Below, piece after piece: positions 15,625 to 24,425 of a stretch of DNA of 64,000 bases. Position numbers and translations under genes: made by a program. Position 1 is the first letter of the stretch; each line of letters begins with the position of its first letter. The notes beneath the pieces are model-generated. The model saw only the letters and a list, made by a program, of their open reading frames with translations. It did no database searches and had not been told where the DNA came from. Origin of the DNA: Arthrobacter ramosus (GTDB lineage: Bacteria > Actinomycetota > Actinomycetes > Actinomycetales > Micrococcaceae); NCBI RefSeq assembly GCF_039535095.1, contig NZ_BAAAWN010000001.1, positions 1,984,001 to 2,048,000 on the forward strand, read 5' to 3'.

Positions 15625-18264
15625 TCAGCCCTGCTGCAGCGCTCCGGCTTCTTGCTGCGAAGCACCGGCGGCTTGGGCCGTCAGGGCGCGGAACAAATGG
15701 CTGCGCTGCTCAATGACGATGCGCCGGAGCGCCCGTGGAGCTTCCGTATGGGCGCTGAGCCAATCGTCCGTGCGCCGAAGCACCGGATGATCTGCCGGAG
15801 CCATTCCGGCGTGCAGATCCTGGGCCGCGGGGAACAGGCCCCGCACAATCCTGCCCGCGATCTCGATGCTCCGGGACTGCCAGACATCCTCCAGGCAGTC
15901 GAAGTACGGTTCCGTGAAGCCGTCCAGGAGCCCTGACGGGGCAAGGGAGAAACCTGCGATTGTCGCGCTCAGAATCTCGTTGGAGAGCCCGGTGTCGTTG
16001 ACTGCGGCATTCCATGCGGCCGTCTTGACGGCAGCATCGGGACGGGCAGCTGCGGCCAGTGCATGGCCTTCGCGTCCGGCCGCGGTGTGGTCGAGGGCGA
16101 GTTCGGCATCCAATTCCGATAGCACGGCCGCTCCGTTGGCTGCCAATGCTTGCCATAGGCTCCACCGGAGATCCGCATCCACCGTCAGGCCGTCCACTAT
16201 GACGCTTCCGGAGAGAATGCCGCGGAAGAACTCGACGTAGGCGCCGTCATGGCGCGACAACTCTGCCAGGGTCCTTGCCCAAGCAAGCTGCTGGTCGGAA
16301 CCCGGTTCGGAGGTCCGCAGCTGCATCGCGCTGCCCGCCATCAGGCTTTCCCGGACATCGTTCCGTTGCGGGGCCGGGACGTAGCGTTCGGCGGCGGTCA
16401 CGGCGTTGCCCAGAACGTTGAGGAGGACTCCGATTCCTGACTCGGCAGGGGCGAAGCGTTCGACGGCGGCGACGTAAAGCGCCGCCGGGGTAACGGCGTC
16501 GCGCGCTGAATCCCACAGGGCTGTCCAGCACAACGCCCGGGCCATAGGATCGCTAAGCCGGTCCAAGGAGGAACGTACTGTTGCCTCGGACCCCGCGTCC
16601 AGGCGGACTTTGGCATAGCTGAGGTCGTCGTCGTTGACGAGAAGGAGCGCCGGGCGCGGCTTGCCCGCGAGTTCTCCCACGGTGGTGTCGGCGCCTTGGA
16701 GGTCCAGCTCGATACCCTCCGTGCGGAGCAACTGGCCGCCGTCGTCAAAATTGTAGAGACCGATCCTGAGCCTGTGCGCGCGGTGTTCTTGCTTGCCCGT
16801 GATGGGGTCCACGGAGTCCTGGCGCAGGGTGACTGCCGCCATGGCATCGCCGCTCCCGGAGATCTCGGCTGCAATGGTGGAGATCCCCGAGGTCTGCAGC
16901 CACTGCCGTGCCCAGGTTCGAAGGTCCCGGCCCGATGCTGTGCCCAAGGCTTCGAGGAGGTCGGCCAGTGAGGTGTTGCCGTACTCGTGATCCTTGAAGT
17001 AGCGTCGCGAGCCGGCAATGAACGCCTCGAATCCGACGTAGGCCACCAATTGCTTGAGGACGGATGCGCCCTTGGCATAGGTAATGCCGTCGAAGTTCTG
17101 CTTGGCCGCTTCCAGATCGGGAATGTCCGCCACGATGGGGTGGGTCGTCGGCAACTGGTCCTGCACGTAGGCCCAGGACTTGCGCTTGTTCGCGAAATTC
17201 ACCCAGGCACTGTCCCAGTCCGTGGCCTTGTCCACGCCGAGGGTGCCCATGTAGTCGGCGAAGGATTCCTTGAGCCAGAGATCGTCCCACCAGGTCATGG
17301 TCACGAGGTCTCCGAACCACATGTGGGCCATCTCGTGCATGAGGGTGTTGGCGCGGGCTTGGTACTGGGCATCGGTGGCCCGCGAGGTGAAGACGTATTT
17401 CTCCGTAAAGGTGACCAGGCCGGGATTTTCCATGGCACCAAGGTTGTACTCGGGCACGAACGCCTGATCGTACTTGCCCCACGGGTACGGATAGTCGAAA
17501 AGTTCGTTGAAGAAATCCAGGCCGTTCTTCGTCAGCCGGAAAAGCTCGGCGGCATCGAAGGACTCGTGCATGGATGCGCGGCAATAGAGCGCCAGCGGAA
17601 CCTCGAGGCTGGTCCCGTCGTCGAGCGTCTTGCTCCAGTGGTCAGTGGCGCGGAAATAGGGACCGGCGAGGACGGTGGTGATGTAGGTGGACATCCGCTT
17701 GGTGGTGGTGAAGTCCCAGCGGCTCGTGGCCGGATCGCTCGTCAGTTGCGTGCGGGATAGCTCGGCGCCGTTGGAAGCCACGTGCCAGGTGGAAGGCGCC
17801 ATGACGTGGAAGGTGAATTCGGCCTTCAGGTCCGGCTGTTCGAAATTGGCGAAGACGCGGCGGGCATCCGCCGGTTCGTATTGCGTGTAGAGATAGCACT
17901 GCCCGTCGGCGGGATCGACGAAGCGGTGCATGCCCTCTCCGGATCGGCTGTAAAGGGCGGTTCCGGTGACACTGACCTGGTTTTCGGCCCGGAGATTGTT
18001 GAGGTGGATCCTGGCGCCGTCCACTACCTCGGCGACGTCGAGTCCTTTTCCGTTGAGGAAGACGCTGTGGACGCCACCGTGGATGAAATCCAGGAACGTG
18101 GAGGAACCAGGCTCGGCGGAGAAGTTGATGACGCTGCGGCTTGTGTACCCCGGCACGCCCGCATCGGCGGCTTCGCGGACGTCAAGGGAGACATCGTAGC
18201 TGTGGGTGCTGATCAGGGCTGAACGGGTGGCGGCCTCAGCGCGCGCCAAGTTGTGATTCGACAC
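15625..18264 (-). CDS. pepN: Aminopeptidase N (M1 zinc metallopeptidase)
   Basis: Cytosolic zinc aminopeptidase that removes N-terminal residues from peptides. The 879-residue protein has the M1 exopeptidase motif GAMEN (about 275-279) and the zinc site HEMAH (309-313), with the third ligand Glu about 19 residues later in WLKESFAD. The catalytic Tyr is expected near residue 390-400, and the C-terminal half matches the ERAP1-like helical domain of actinobacterial PepN. Length is normal. The start is GTG 18264, four bases after the stop of the upstream transporter gene. The last 20 residues are Gln/Ala-rich and poorly conserved. Confidence 0.93.
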   Translation of the reverse strand: MSNHNLARAEAATRSALISTHSYDVSLDVREAADAGVPGYTSRSVINFSAEPGSSTFLDFIHGGVHSVFLNGKGLDVAEVVDGARIHLNNLRAENQVSVTGTALYSRSGEGMHRFVDPADGQCYLYTQYEPADARRVFANFEQPDLKAEFTFHVMAPSTWHVASNGAELSRTQLTSDPATSRWDFTTTKRMSTYITTVLAGPYFRATDHWSKTLDDGTSLEVPLALYCRASMHESFDAAELFRLTKNGLDFFNELFDYPYPWGKYDQAFVPEYNLGAMENPGLVTFTEKYVFTSRATDAQYQARANTLMHEMAHMWFGDLVTMTWWDDLWLKESFADYMGTLGVDKATDWDSAWVNFANKRKSWAYVQDQLPTTHPIVADIPDLEAAKQNFDGITYAKGASVLKQLVAYVGFEAFIAGSRRYFKDHEYGNTSLADLLEALGTASGRDLRTWARQWLQTSGISTIAAEISGSGDAMAAVTLRQDSVDPITGKQEHRAHRLRIGLYNFDDGGQLLRTEGIELDLQGADTTVGELAGKPRPALLLVNDDDLSYAKVRLDAGSEATVRSSLDRLSDPMARALCWTALWDSARDAVTPAALYVAAVERFAPAESGIGVLLNVLGNAVTAAERYVPAPQRNDVRESLMAGSAMQLRTSEPGSDQQLAWARTLAELSRHDGAYVEFFRGILSGSVIVDGLTVDADLRWSLWQALAANGAAVLSELDAELALDHTAAGREGHALAAAARPDAAVKTAAWNAAVNDTGLSNEILSATIAGFSLAPSGLLDGFTEPYFDCLEDVWQSRSIEIAGRIVRGLFPAAQDLHAGMAPADHPVLRRTDDWLSAHTEAPRALRRIVIEQRSHLFRALTAQAAGASQQEAGALQQG

Positions 18265-18268
18265 TCAG

Positions 18269-19312
18269 CTATCTAATCATGAGGAAGACGGCGCCCAGGC
18301 CCAGCAGGGCGATAAGGAACCAGGAGCCAAGCGCAACCAGCGCAGCACGGCCACCTGTGTGCAACAGCGTGCGAACGCGGACCGCCGAACCCAGCCCGAA
18401 CAAGGCCGAGGCGAGCAGGATGTCCTGGAGTCCTCCCGCGGCGTCGAGGACGCCCGGGGTCACCCGGCCCAAGGAACGGACGGCCACCATTGCGATGAAC
18501 CCGAGCACGAAGAGAGGAACGACCGGCGGGAACTTGCCGCCGTCGTCGTTCGCCTCGATGCCGTTGCGCGACTTACGACGCATCGACCATCGTTGCGTGA
18601 GGCCCGCCCCGGCAACGATGGGGGCCAGCAGGATCACGCGCGTCAGTTTCACGACGACGGCGAGAGCCAGCGCTACCGGGCCGGCGGTCTGTGCCGTCGC
18701 GACTACTTGGCCGACGTCGTGTACGGAGGCGCCGGTCCATGCTCCGAATTGTTCGGGACTCAGGCCCAAAGGGTGCATGAGCAGGGGCAGGACGCCGATG
18801 GCGAGCGTGCCGCAAAGGGTCACCAGGGCAACGGGCAGGACGGTGTCCTGGTGTTTGATGCGGCGCACTGCGGCCATGGCTCCGATCGCCGAGGCACCGC
18901 AAATGGAGAAGCCGGTTGCTATCAGGAGGGCACCTTCGCGCGGAAGTTTCGCCAGGCGGGCCAGCCCATAGGTGCCCGCGAAACTGAGCAGCACGACGGC
19001 GGCAATCAGGACGAGCGCAAACCAGCCAAGATCGAGGACATCGACAACGCTGACCTTCAAGCCCAACAGCACGATGCCTGCCCGCATGTGGTGCTTGCCG
19101 GCGAAGTCCAGGCCCGGGCGGGCGCGTCCGGCAGCCCATGCCGCCGTGCCCGGTATATTTGCAGCTAACAAACCCAGCGCTACAGCGGCTGTCATGGCAG
19201 GGATGGGGGGAAGCAGGGCATGGGCAATGAAGGCAAGTCCAGTGGCTGCCACTGCCATGACAATCCCGGCGCCCCAACGGGAGACGTGGGCCGGAAAACG
19301 CTTGGGGTGCAT
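18269..19312 (-). CDS. YeiH-family putative sulfate exporter
   Basis: A 347-residue inner-membrane protein with about ten hydrophobic helices. The GRARPGLDFAGKHHMRAGIVLLGL stretch region, the FSICGASAIGA motif and GASVHDVGQVVA are hallmarks of the YeiH/UPF0324 (PSE) family. The sulfate export assignment in databases is putative. It immediately precedes pepN on the same strand (gap of four bases), so the two are likely co-transcribed. It is divergent from the ATP-grasp gene, leaving 112 bp for promoters. Confidence 0.85.
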   Translation of the reverse strand: MHPKRFPAHVSRWGAGIVMAVAATGLAFIAHALLPPIPAMTAAVALGLLAANIPGTAAWAAGRARPGLDFAGKHHMRAGIVLLGLKVSVVDVLDLGWFALVLIAAVVLLSFAGTYGLARLAKLPREGALLIATGFSICGASAIGAMAAVRRIKHQDTVLPVALVTLCGTLAIGVLPLLMHPLGLSPEQFGAWTGASVHDVGQVVATAQTAGPVALALAVVVKLTRVILLAPIVAGAGLTQRWSMRRKSRNGIEANDDGGKFPPVVPLFVLGFIAMVAVRSLGRVTPGVLDAAGGLQDILLASALFGLGSAVRVRTLLHTGGRAALVALGSWFLIALLGLGAVFLMIR

Positions 19313-19424
19313 TCGTCAACCTTGATGCATGCAAGTGCTGAAATGCGAACCGGTACACAGTTGGTGTCGCAACATGCAGAACGCGAAATGCGTTCGTAAT
19401 CGAAAAGGTGATTATCTGAGTCCC

Positions 19425-20980
19425 ATGTCAGAGCTATTCCGGGATTACTCCGAGGCCGCCGCGCGTTCCGGCGCCTACGACGAAATGTTTGCCCCGGGCA
19501 CAGTTGCCCGAAAATCCTACGGCCAAGTGGACGGCGCACTCCGCGAACTTTCGCTGGCCGATGTGAGCGCGCGTGCCGAGTCGATGGCACGGACCTTCTT
19601 GGACCGGGGCGTGACCTTCGATTATGCCGGGGAGGAGCGGCCCTTCCCGTTGGACATCGTGCCGAGGGTGATTCCAGCTGACGAGTGGGATGTGCTTGAG
19701 CGTGGGGTTAAGCAGCGCGTGCGCGCGCTGGAGGCTTTCTTGGATGACGTCTACGGGCGGATGGCGGTGGTCACCGACGGTGTAGTGCCGCGGGCATTGG
19801 TGACCACGAGTGCGCACTTCCACCGTGCGGTGCATGGTTTCGAGCCGGCCGGCGGGGTGCGCGTGCACGTGTCCGGCATCGATGTGGTCCGCGACGCCGC
19901 GGGCACGTTCCGCGTGCTGGAGGACAACGTCCGCGTGCCTTCCGGGGTGTCCTACGTGTTGGAGAACCGGCGGGCGATGGCGAAGGGTTTGCCGGAGGCG
20001 TTCGGGCAGCAGCACATCCGTCCGGTCGAGGAATACCCGCGCCGTCTGCTTTCGGCATTGCGCAAAACGGCGCCCTCGGGGTGGACGACCCCACAGTGGT
20101 GGTGTTGACCCCCGGTGTCTTCAACAGCGCCTACTTCGAACACACCCTGTTGGCCGGGCTGATGGGCGTTGAACTGGTCGAGGGCAGGGACCTGATCTGC
20201 CGCGGAAACCGGGTATACATGCGCACCACCGCCGGTGAACAGCGTGTCGACGTCATTTACAAGCGGATCGATGACGAGTTCCTGGATCCGTTGCAGTTCC
20301 GCTCCGATTCCATGCTCGGGTGTCCGGGACTGGTGAACGCGGCCAGGGCAGGCGGGGTGACGATCGCGAACGCGGTGGGCAACGGGGTGGCCGATGACAA
20401 ATTGGTCTATTCCTACGTGCCGGACCTGATTCGTTACTACCTGCACGAAGAACCGGTGATCGCCAACGTGGAGACCTTCCGGCTGGAAGAGAAGGAAGCC
20501 CGCGAGCAGGTCCTCGACCGGCTCGAGGAACTCGTGGTCAAGCCGGTGGACGGTTCCGGAGGCAAGGGCTTGGTGATCGGTCCGGATGCTTCGCGGGACG
20601 AGTTGGACGCCTTGCGGAAGCGGGTGTTGGCGGATCCGCGCGGCTGGATCGCGCAGCCAGTGCTTCAGCTTTCCACCGTGCCGACCCTTTCTGGAGACCG
20701 TTTTGGGCCCCGGCACGTGGATTTGCGTCCGTTCGCGGTCAACGACGGCGACGACGTCTGGGTGCTCCCCGGCGGGCTGACCCGGGTGGCTCTGAAGGAA
20801 GGCTCGCTGATCGTGAACTCTTCCCAAGGTGGTGGTTCCAAGGACACTTGGGTACTCTCAGGCTCTCCGCAACTGCCCGCAGTTGAGCTGCCCCGTTCCT
20901 CCATCACGGTCCGTGAACAGGTCTCGGTCTGGCCCGTCGAAAGCAACTGGCGGGACCGCCAATCGGACCAGCAGCAGTGA
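19425..20980 (+). pseudogene. Circularly permuted ATP-grasp protein (COG2308), interrupted by a one-base frameshift
   Basis: The first frame (19425-20107) encodes MSELFRDYSEAAARSG through [13 protein letters not shown] and then runs into an unrelated tail and stop. The second frame, from about 20081 to 20980, continues the family sequence with [20 protein letters not shown]. Adding one G to the G run at 20078-20081 joins the two into a 518-residue protein of normal length for this family. The family is a circularly permuted type 2 ATP-grasp ligase, usually encoded with alpha-E and transglutaminase genes as here. It is thought to form amide bonds in a peptide-like product. The break may be a sequencing error. 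Confidence 0.85.
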
Positions 20981-21052
20981 TCCGTCACGACATGATGCCG
21001 GAGCAGGATACATTCATCGTCACAACGCAGGACCCGAAGGAGGCACAGCCCC

Positions 21053-21979
21053 ATGCTGAGCCGTATTGCTGAATCCCTTTTCTGGATCGGCCGTTACGTG
21101 GAGCGGGCCGACGGAACGGCCAGAATCCTGGACGTCCATCTTGAACGCCTGAACCACCTGCCGCTCGAGGAGCAACGGAGCGTGGCGAGGGAACTCCTGG
21201 CTGTCATGGGAGCCCGGCCGCAGAGCGAGGAATTCGGTTTGCCGGAGCTGCTTCACGCCCTCGCCTACGACAAGACGAGTGCCACGTCCATCGCCGGTTC
21301 CTTGGGGGCTGCGCGTGAGAATGCGCGGCGGGCACGCGAGACCGTGTCCTCCTCATTGTGGGAGAGCCTCAACACGACGTACTACGGGCTGAACCAGCAC
21401 CGTAAGGACGTCGTGGGTACGTACCGTTTCTGCAACTGGGTACTGGAACGCACCGCCATGGTCAGGGGCCTCGCGGACACGACGGTGAGCCACGACGAAA
21501 GCTGGCTTTTCCTGGTCCTCGGACGTTCGCTCGAACGTGCCGACATGACCGCGCGGATGCTGTCCACGAGGGATGTCCTCTCCGCGGGAATGTCCTGGGT
21601 CAACATGTTGCGTTGCGCCGGCGCCTACGAGTCTTTCCTTCGGACCCGCCGTGCGGCCTTCGGAGACCAACACGCCGCCGAGTTCCTCCTGCTGGACCGT
21701 TTGTTCCCGCGCTCCATTGTTTTCGCCCTGCGCGACGCTGACGAGTGCCTCGCCAAGCTGGATCCCTCCGCGCAGCGGGTGGGCTTCATCAATGACGCCC
21801 GTCGGATCGTCGGCCAGGCCCGTACCTTCCTTGAGTTCCATCGCACGGACGATCTCATGTCCGAGCTGCCCGAGCATATGGACCGGGTGCAGAAGGCCGT
21901 CACGCAGGCCTCCGACGCGATTTCCCGTAAGTACTTCAATCAGGCGGATGAACTGGCCTGGGTGGGAGAAGTTTCATGA
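21053..21979 (+). CDS. Alpha-E domain protein (COG2307)
   Basis: A 308-residue all-helical protein. MLSRIAESLFWIGRYVERAD at the start is the diagnostic alpha-E (DUF403) motif, and the Arg/Glu-rich helices (LGRSLERADMTARML, TYRFCNWVLERT) repeat similar spacing. Alpha-E proteins have no known catalytic activity; they are always found with the ATP-grasp partner present just upstream and are sometimes fused to it. ATG 21053 has AAGGAGG upstream. Its stop overlaps the start of the transglutaminase gene (ATGA), so translation is coupled. Confidence 0.92.
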   Translation: MLSRIAESLFWIGRYVERADGTARILDVHLERLNHLPLEEQRSVARELLAVMGARPQSEEFGLPELLHALAYDKTSATSIAGSLGAARENARRARETVSSSLWESLNTTYYGLNQHRKDVVGTYRFCNWVLERTAMVRGLADTTVSHDESWLFLVLGRSLERADMTARMLSTRDVLSAGMSWVNMLRCAGAYESFLRTRRAAFGDQHAAEFLLLDRLFPRSIVFALRDADECLAKLDPSAQRVGFINDARRIVGQARTFLEFHRTDDLMSELPEHMDRVQKAVTQASDAISRKYFNQADELAWVGEVS

Positions 21980-22827
21980 CCCGGCTGAGCATCGTCCACA
22001 AGACGGCCTACAAATACAACCGCCGAGTGACCCTGTCGTACAACGAGGCACGCATGACGCCGTTGACCGATCCGCAACAGGTGGTCCTTGAATCCTCGCT
22101 GAAGATCACGCCGTCGCAAGCTGCCGTGAGCACCTACCGCGATTATTGGGGCACCCGCGTGACCGCCTTCGATATGCAGATGCCGCACGAGCGCCTCGAA
22201 GTGGTGGCCACCACCACCGTTGAGGTCCACCGGGTGGAACGGGTGGCCCTGGACGAAGACATCGTTGGCTGGGATGTGATGGCTTCCGACGAGATCCGGG
22301 ACCAGTTCAGCGACTGGTTGCCCCAGTCGCAGCTCAGCGGTCCGGGGGAGGAAGTCCTCGGCATCATTCCCGCCGTCGTCGCCGGCAAGAACCCGCACGA
22401 GACTGCCATGGCCATTTTCGAATGGATGCGCGGCGAAATGAGTTATGTGAAAGGCACCACGGGCGTTACCACCAACGCCGAGGAAGCCTGGAACCAGCGC
22501 CAAGGAGTCTGCCAAGACTTGGCCCACTTGGCCATCGGCTCGCTCCGCAGTTGCGGCATTCCGGCCCGGTACGTGTCCGGTTACATCCATCCGCGGCCCA
22601 CGGCCGAGATCGGCGAAACCGTCGCCGGCCAATCCCACGCTTGGCTGGAATGGTGGGACGGCGAATGGCGCAGCTGGGATCCCACCAACCACAAGCCTGC
22701 CGGAGATCTCCACGTCACCGTGGCGCGGGGCCGTGACTACCGGGATGTTCCTCCCCTGAAGGGCATCCTGTCCGGCGGCGGCGGCTCAGGCCTCACCGTG
22801 ACGGTCGAGATCACGCGACTCACTTAG
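21976..22827 (+). CDS. Transglutaminase-like cysteine protease family protein
   Basis: A 283-residue protein with an N-terminal strand-rich domain typical of bacterial transglutaminase-like proteins, followed by the papain-like core. The putative triad is Cys179 (GVCQD), His221 (SHAW) and Asp235 (WDPTN). Such proteins often hydrolyse or transfer peptide amide bonds. It is the third gene of the ATP-grasp/alpha-E/transglutaminase operon, described in comparative genomics (amidoligase systems of Iyer and colleagues) as a peptide-modification module. The Anbu-type peptidase sometimes found with it is not seen here. It has no signal peptide, so it is presumably cytosolic. Confidence 0.9.
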   Translation: MTRLSIVHKTAYKYNRRVTLSYNEARMTPLTDPQQVVLESSLKITPSQAAVSTYRDYWGTRVTAFDMQMPHERLEVVATTTVEVHRVERVALDEDIVGWDVMASDEIRDQFSDWLPQSQLSGPGEEVLGIIPAVVAGKNPHETAMAIFEWMRGEMSYVKGTTGVTTNAEEAWNQRQGVCQDLAHLAIGSLRSCGIPARYVSGYIHPRPTAEIGETVAGQSHAWLEWWDGEWRSWDPTNHKPAGDLHVTVARGRDYRDVPPLKGILSGGGGSGLTVTVEITRLT

Positions 22828-22837
22828 CAGGCCCGCG

Positions 22838-22867
22838 GCCCTCCGCCTGGATTACCAGGGGGAGGGC
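22838..22867. terminator. Stem-loop between the transglutaminase and SDR genes
   Basis: GCCCTCC-GC-CTGG pairs with CCAG-GG-GGAGGGC around an ATTA loop. The right arm lies within the last codons of the convergent SDR gene. There is no T run on the plus strand beyond a CTT, so terminator function is likely but not certain. Confidence 0.5.
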
Positions 22868-24303
22868 TTGTAGTCCTTCAGGAAGACGCCGTACTGGTCT
22901 TCGCCGTTTTCGCCCATGACGATGGGATCGTAGACACGCGCCGCCCCGTCCACGAGGTCGAGGGGCGCGTGGAAACCTTCCTCCATGAGCCGGACTTTGG
23001 TGTAATGCGGGCGTTCGTCAGTGATCCATCCGGTGTCGACGGCGGTCATCAGAATCCCGTCGCTGTCCAGCATCTCTTGTGCGCTGGTCCGGGTCATCAT
23101 GTTCAAGGCTGCCTTGGCCATGTTGGTATGCGGGTGCCCGGGGCCCTTGTAGGCGCGGGAGAACTGCCCCTCCATGGCCGAGACGTTCACGATGTACTTT
23201 CTGTGTGCCGTGGAGCGCCTCATGGCTCCACGGAGTCGGCTGACCAGGAGGAACGGCGCCGTGACGTTGCAGAGCTGAACCTCGAGCATCTCCAGCGGAT
23301 CGACTTCGTCCACCACTTGGGTCCAGCTGTTGATGGCCGCGAGGTCGGGAACCAGGCCGCCGGCGTCGATCGCGGTGCCGGTCGCGATCCGCGCCAAAGA
23401 CGCCGAGCCCGTGGACAACGCGAGCGAGGTAATCGCGTCGCCCGCCAGCACAGGATGATCGGTGACGCTTTGGGTGATGGCCAGGGGGTGCTTATCGTGG
23501 GCATGGCCGAACGTGACCAGCTCCGGGCCGCCATTGGCTGCCTGCAGGGCCTCCGGCAGCGGCTCGTCCTCGGCATCCACCAGGGGCTTGTATGCATTCC
23601 CCGACCGCCGGACCGTTTGGGCGGCGTTGTTGATGATGATGTCGAGAGGGCCGGCCTCATTGAGGGAGTCGGTGAGGGCCATGACCTGTGAGGGATCACG
23701 GAGGTCGATGCCCACGATCCTGAGCCGGTGCAGCCAGTCCGCACTGTCTTCCATGGCGGCGAAACGTCGTGCCGCGTCCTTGGGGAAGCGAGTGGTGATG
23801 GTGGTGTGTGCTCCGTCGCGGAGCAAACGAATGGCGATGTACATGCCGATCTTGGCGCGCCCACCCGTGAGGAGGGCGCGACGTCCGCTGAGGTCCGTGC
23901 GGGCATCGCGCTTACTGTGGCTGAAGGCCGCACATTCCGGGCATAACTGGTGGTAGAACGCGTCTACTTGCGTGTAGTGCTGCTTACAGATGTAGCAGGG
24001 CCGGGACCGGATGAGGTGGCCGGCGATTTCGCCCGTGGCCGAGGTGGCCAGCTTGTTGCCGCGGGTCTCGTCGTCAATCCTGTCCGGGGCTGCGGTGGCG
24101 GTCAGTGCGATGACAGCGCGGTCGGCTTCAGCGATCTCGTCCCGTTTGGTGACCCGGCGATGGCGCTTGACGGCCTTGAACATCTTTCCCGTGGCACGAC
24201 GGATGGCGACGTAGTCCGGGTGCTCCTCGTCGTAGGCGTGGATGGTGTTCAAGACCTTGAGGCAGGCCTGGATCTCTTCAGGCGTCAAATCGGCGGGGCT
24301 CAT
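22852..24303 (-). CDS. SDR-fold protein with N-terminal zinc ribbon and altered active site
   Basis: A 483-residue protein. Residues 1-100 are helical and charged. CYIC (103-106) and CPEC (121-124) form a four-Cys zinc-binding site, and an SDR domain starts near 140 with TGGRAKIG (146-153), where the usual second Gly is Lys. The NNAA motif is present. Where SDRs have Y-x3-K this protein has T-N-M-A-K, so the catalytic Tyr is missing; a Tyr lies 11 residues further upstream in RAYKG. It also has a long insertion of over 100 residues between the NNAA and active-site strands. The ATG at 24303 is only 45 bp from the insertion sequence, which may have displaced its promoter. Function unknown. Confidence 0.8.
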   Translation of the reverse strand: MSPADLTPEEIQACLKVLNTIHAYDEEHPDYVAIRRATGKMFKAVKRHRRVTKRDEIAEADRAVIALTATAAPDRIDDETRGNKLATSATGEIAGHLIRSRPCYICKQHYTQVDAFYHQLCPECAAFSHSKRDARTDLSGRRALLTGGRAKIGMYIAIRLLRDGAHTTITTRFPKDAARRFAAMEDSADWLHRLRIVGIDLRDPSQVMALTDSLNEAGPLDIIINNAAQTVRRSGNAYKPLVDAEDEPLPEALQAANGGPELVTFGHAHDKHPLAITQSVTDHPVLAGDAITSLALSTGSASLARIATGTAIDAGGLVPDLAAINSWTQVVDEVDPLEMLEVQLCNVTAPFLLVSRLRGAMRRSTAHRKYIVNVSAMEGQFSRAYKGPGHPHTNMAKAALNMMTRTSAQEMLDSDGILMTAVDTGWITDERPHYTKVRLMEEGFHAPLDLVDGAARVYDPIVMGENGEDQYGVFLKDYKPSPW

Positions 24304-24347
24304 TGGGTCAATTTTACAGGGTCGGGCACAGCAAAGCCTCCCAGCGC

Positions 24348-24405
24348 GTTGACTCATTGAAAACCTCCGCGTAGCCGGATACGTTGCCTCATTTGAAAAC
24401 CTCCG
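24348..24405. repeat. Left-end repeats of the IS (two copies)
   Basis: Copy one is 24348-24369 (GTTGACTCATTGAAAACCTC then CG). Copy two is 24383-24405 (GTTGCCTCATTTGAAAACCT then CCG). Both point inward and are 35 bases apart; both are followed by CGTAGC. Confidence 0.85.
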
Positions 24406-24425
24406 CGTAGCGGCGTGGTTCGCAG

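Noticed and set aside
20070..20090. Programmed frameshifting in the ATP-grasp gene
   Set aside because: There is no slippery heptamer of the known type and no nearby stem-loop, and two other genes in the window show the same G-run loss. An error or simple mutation is more likely.
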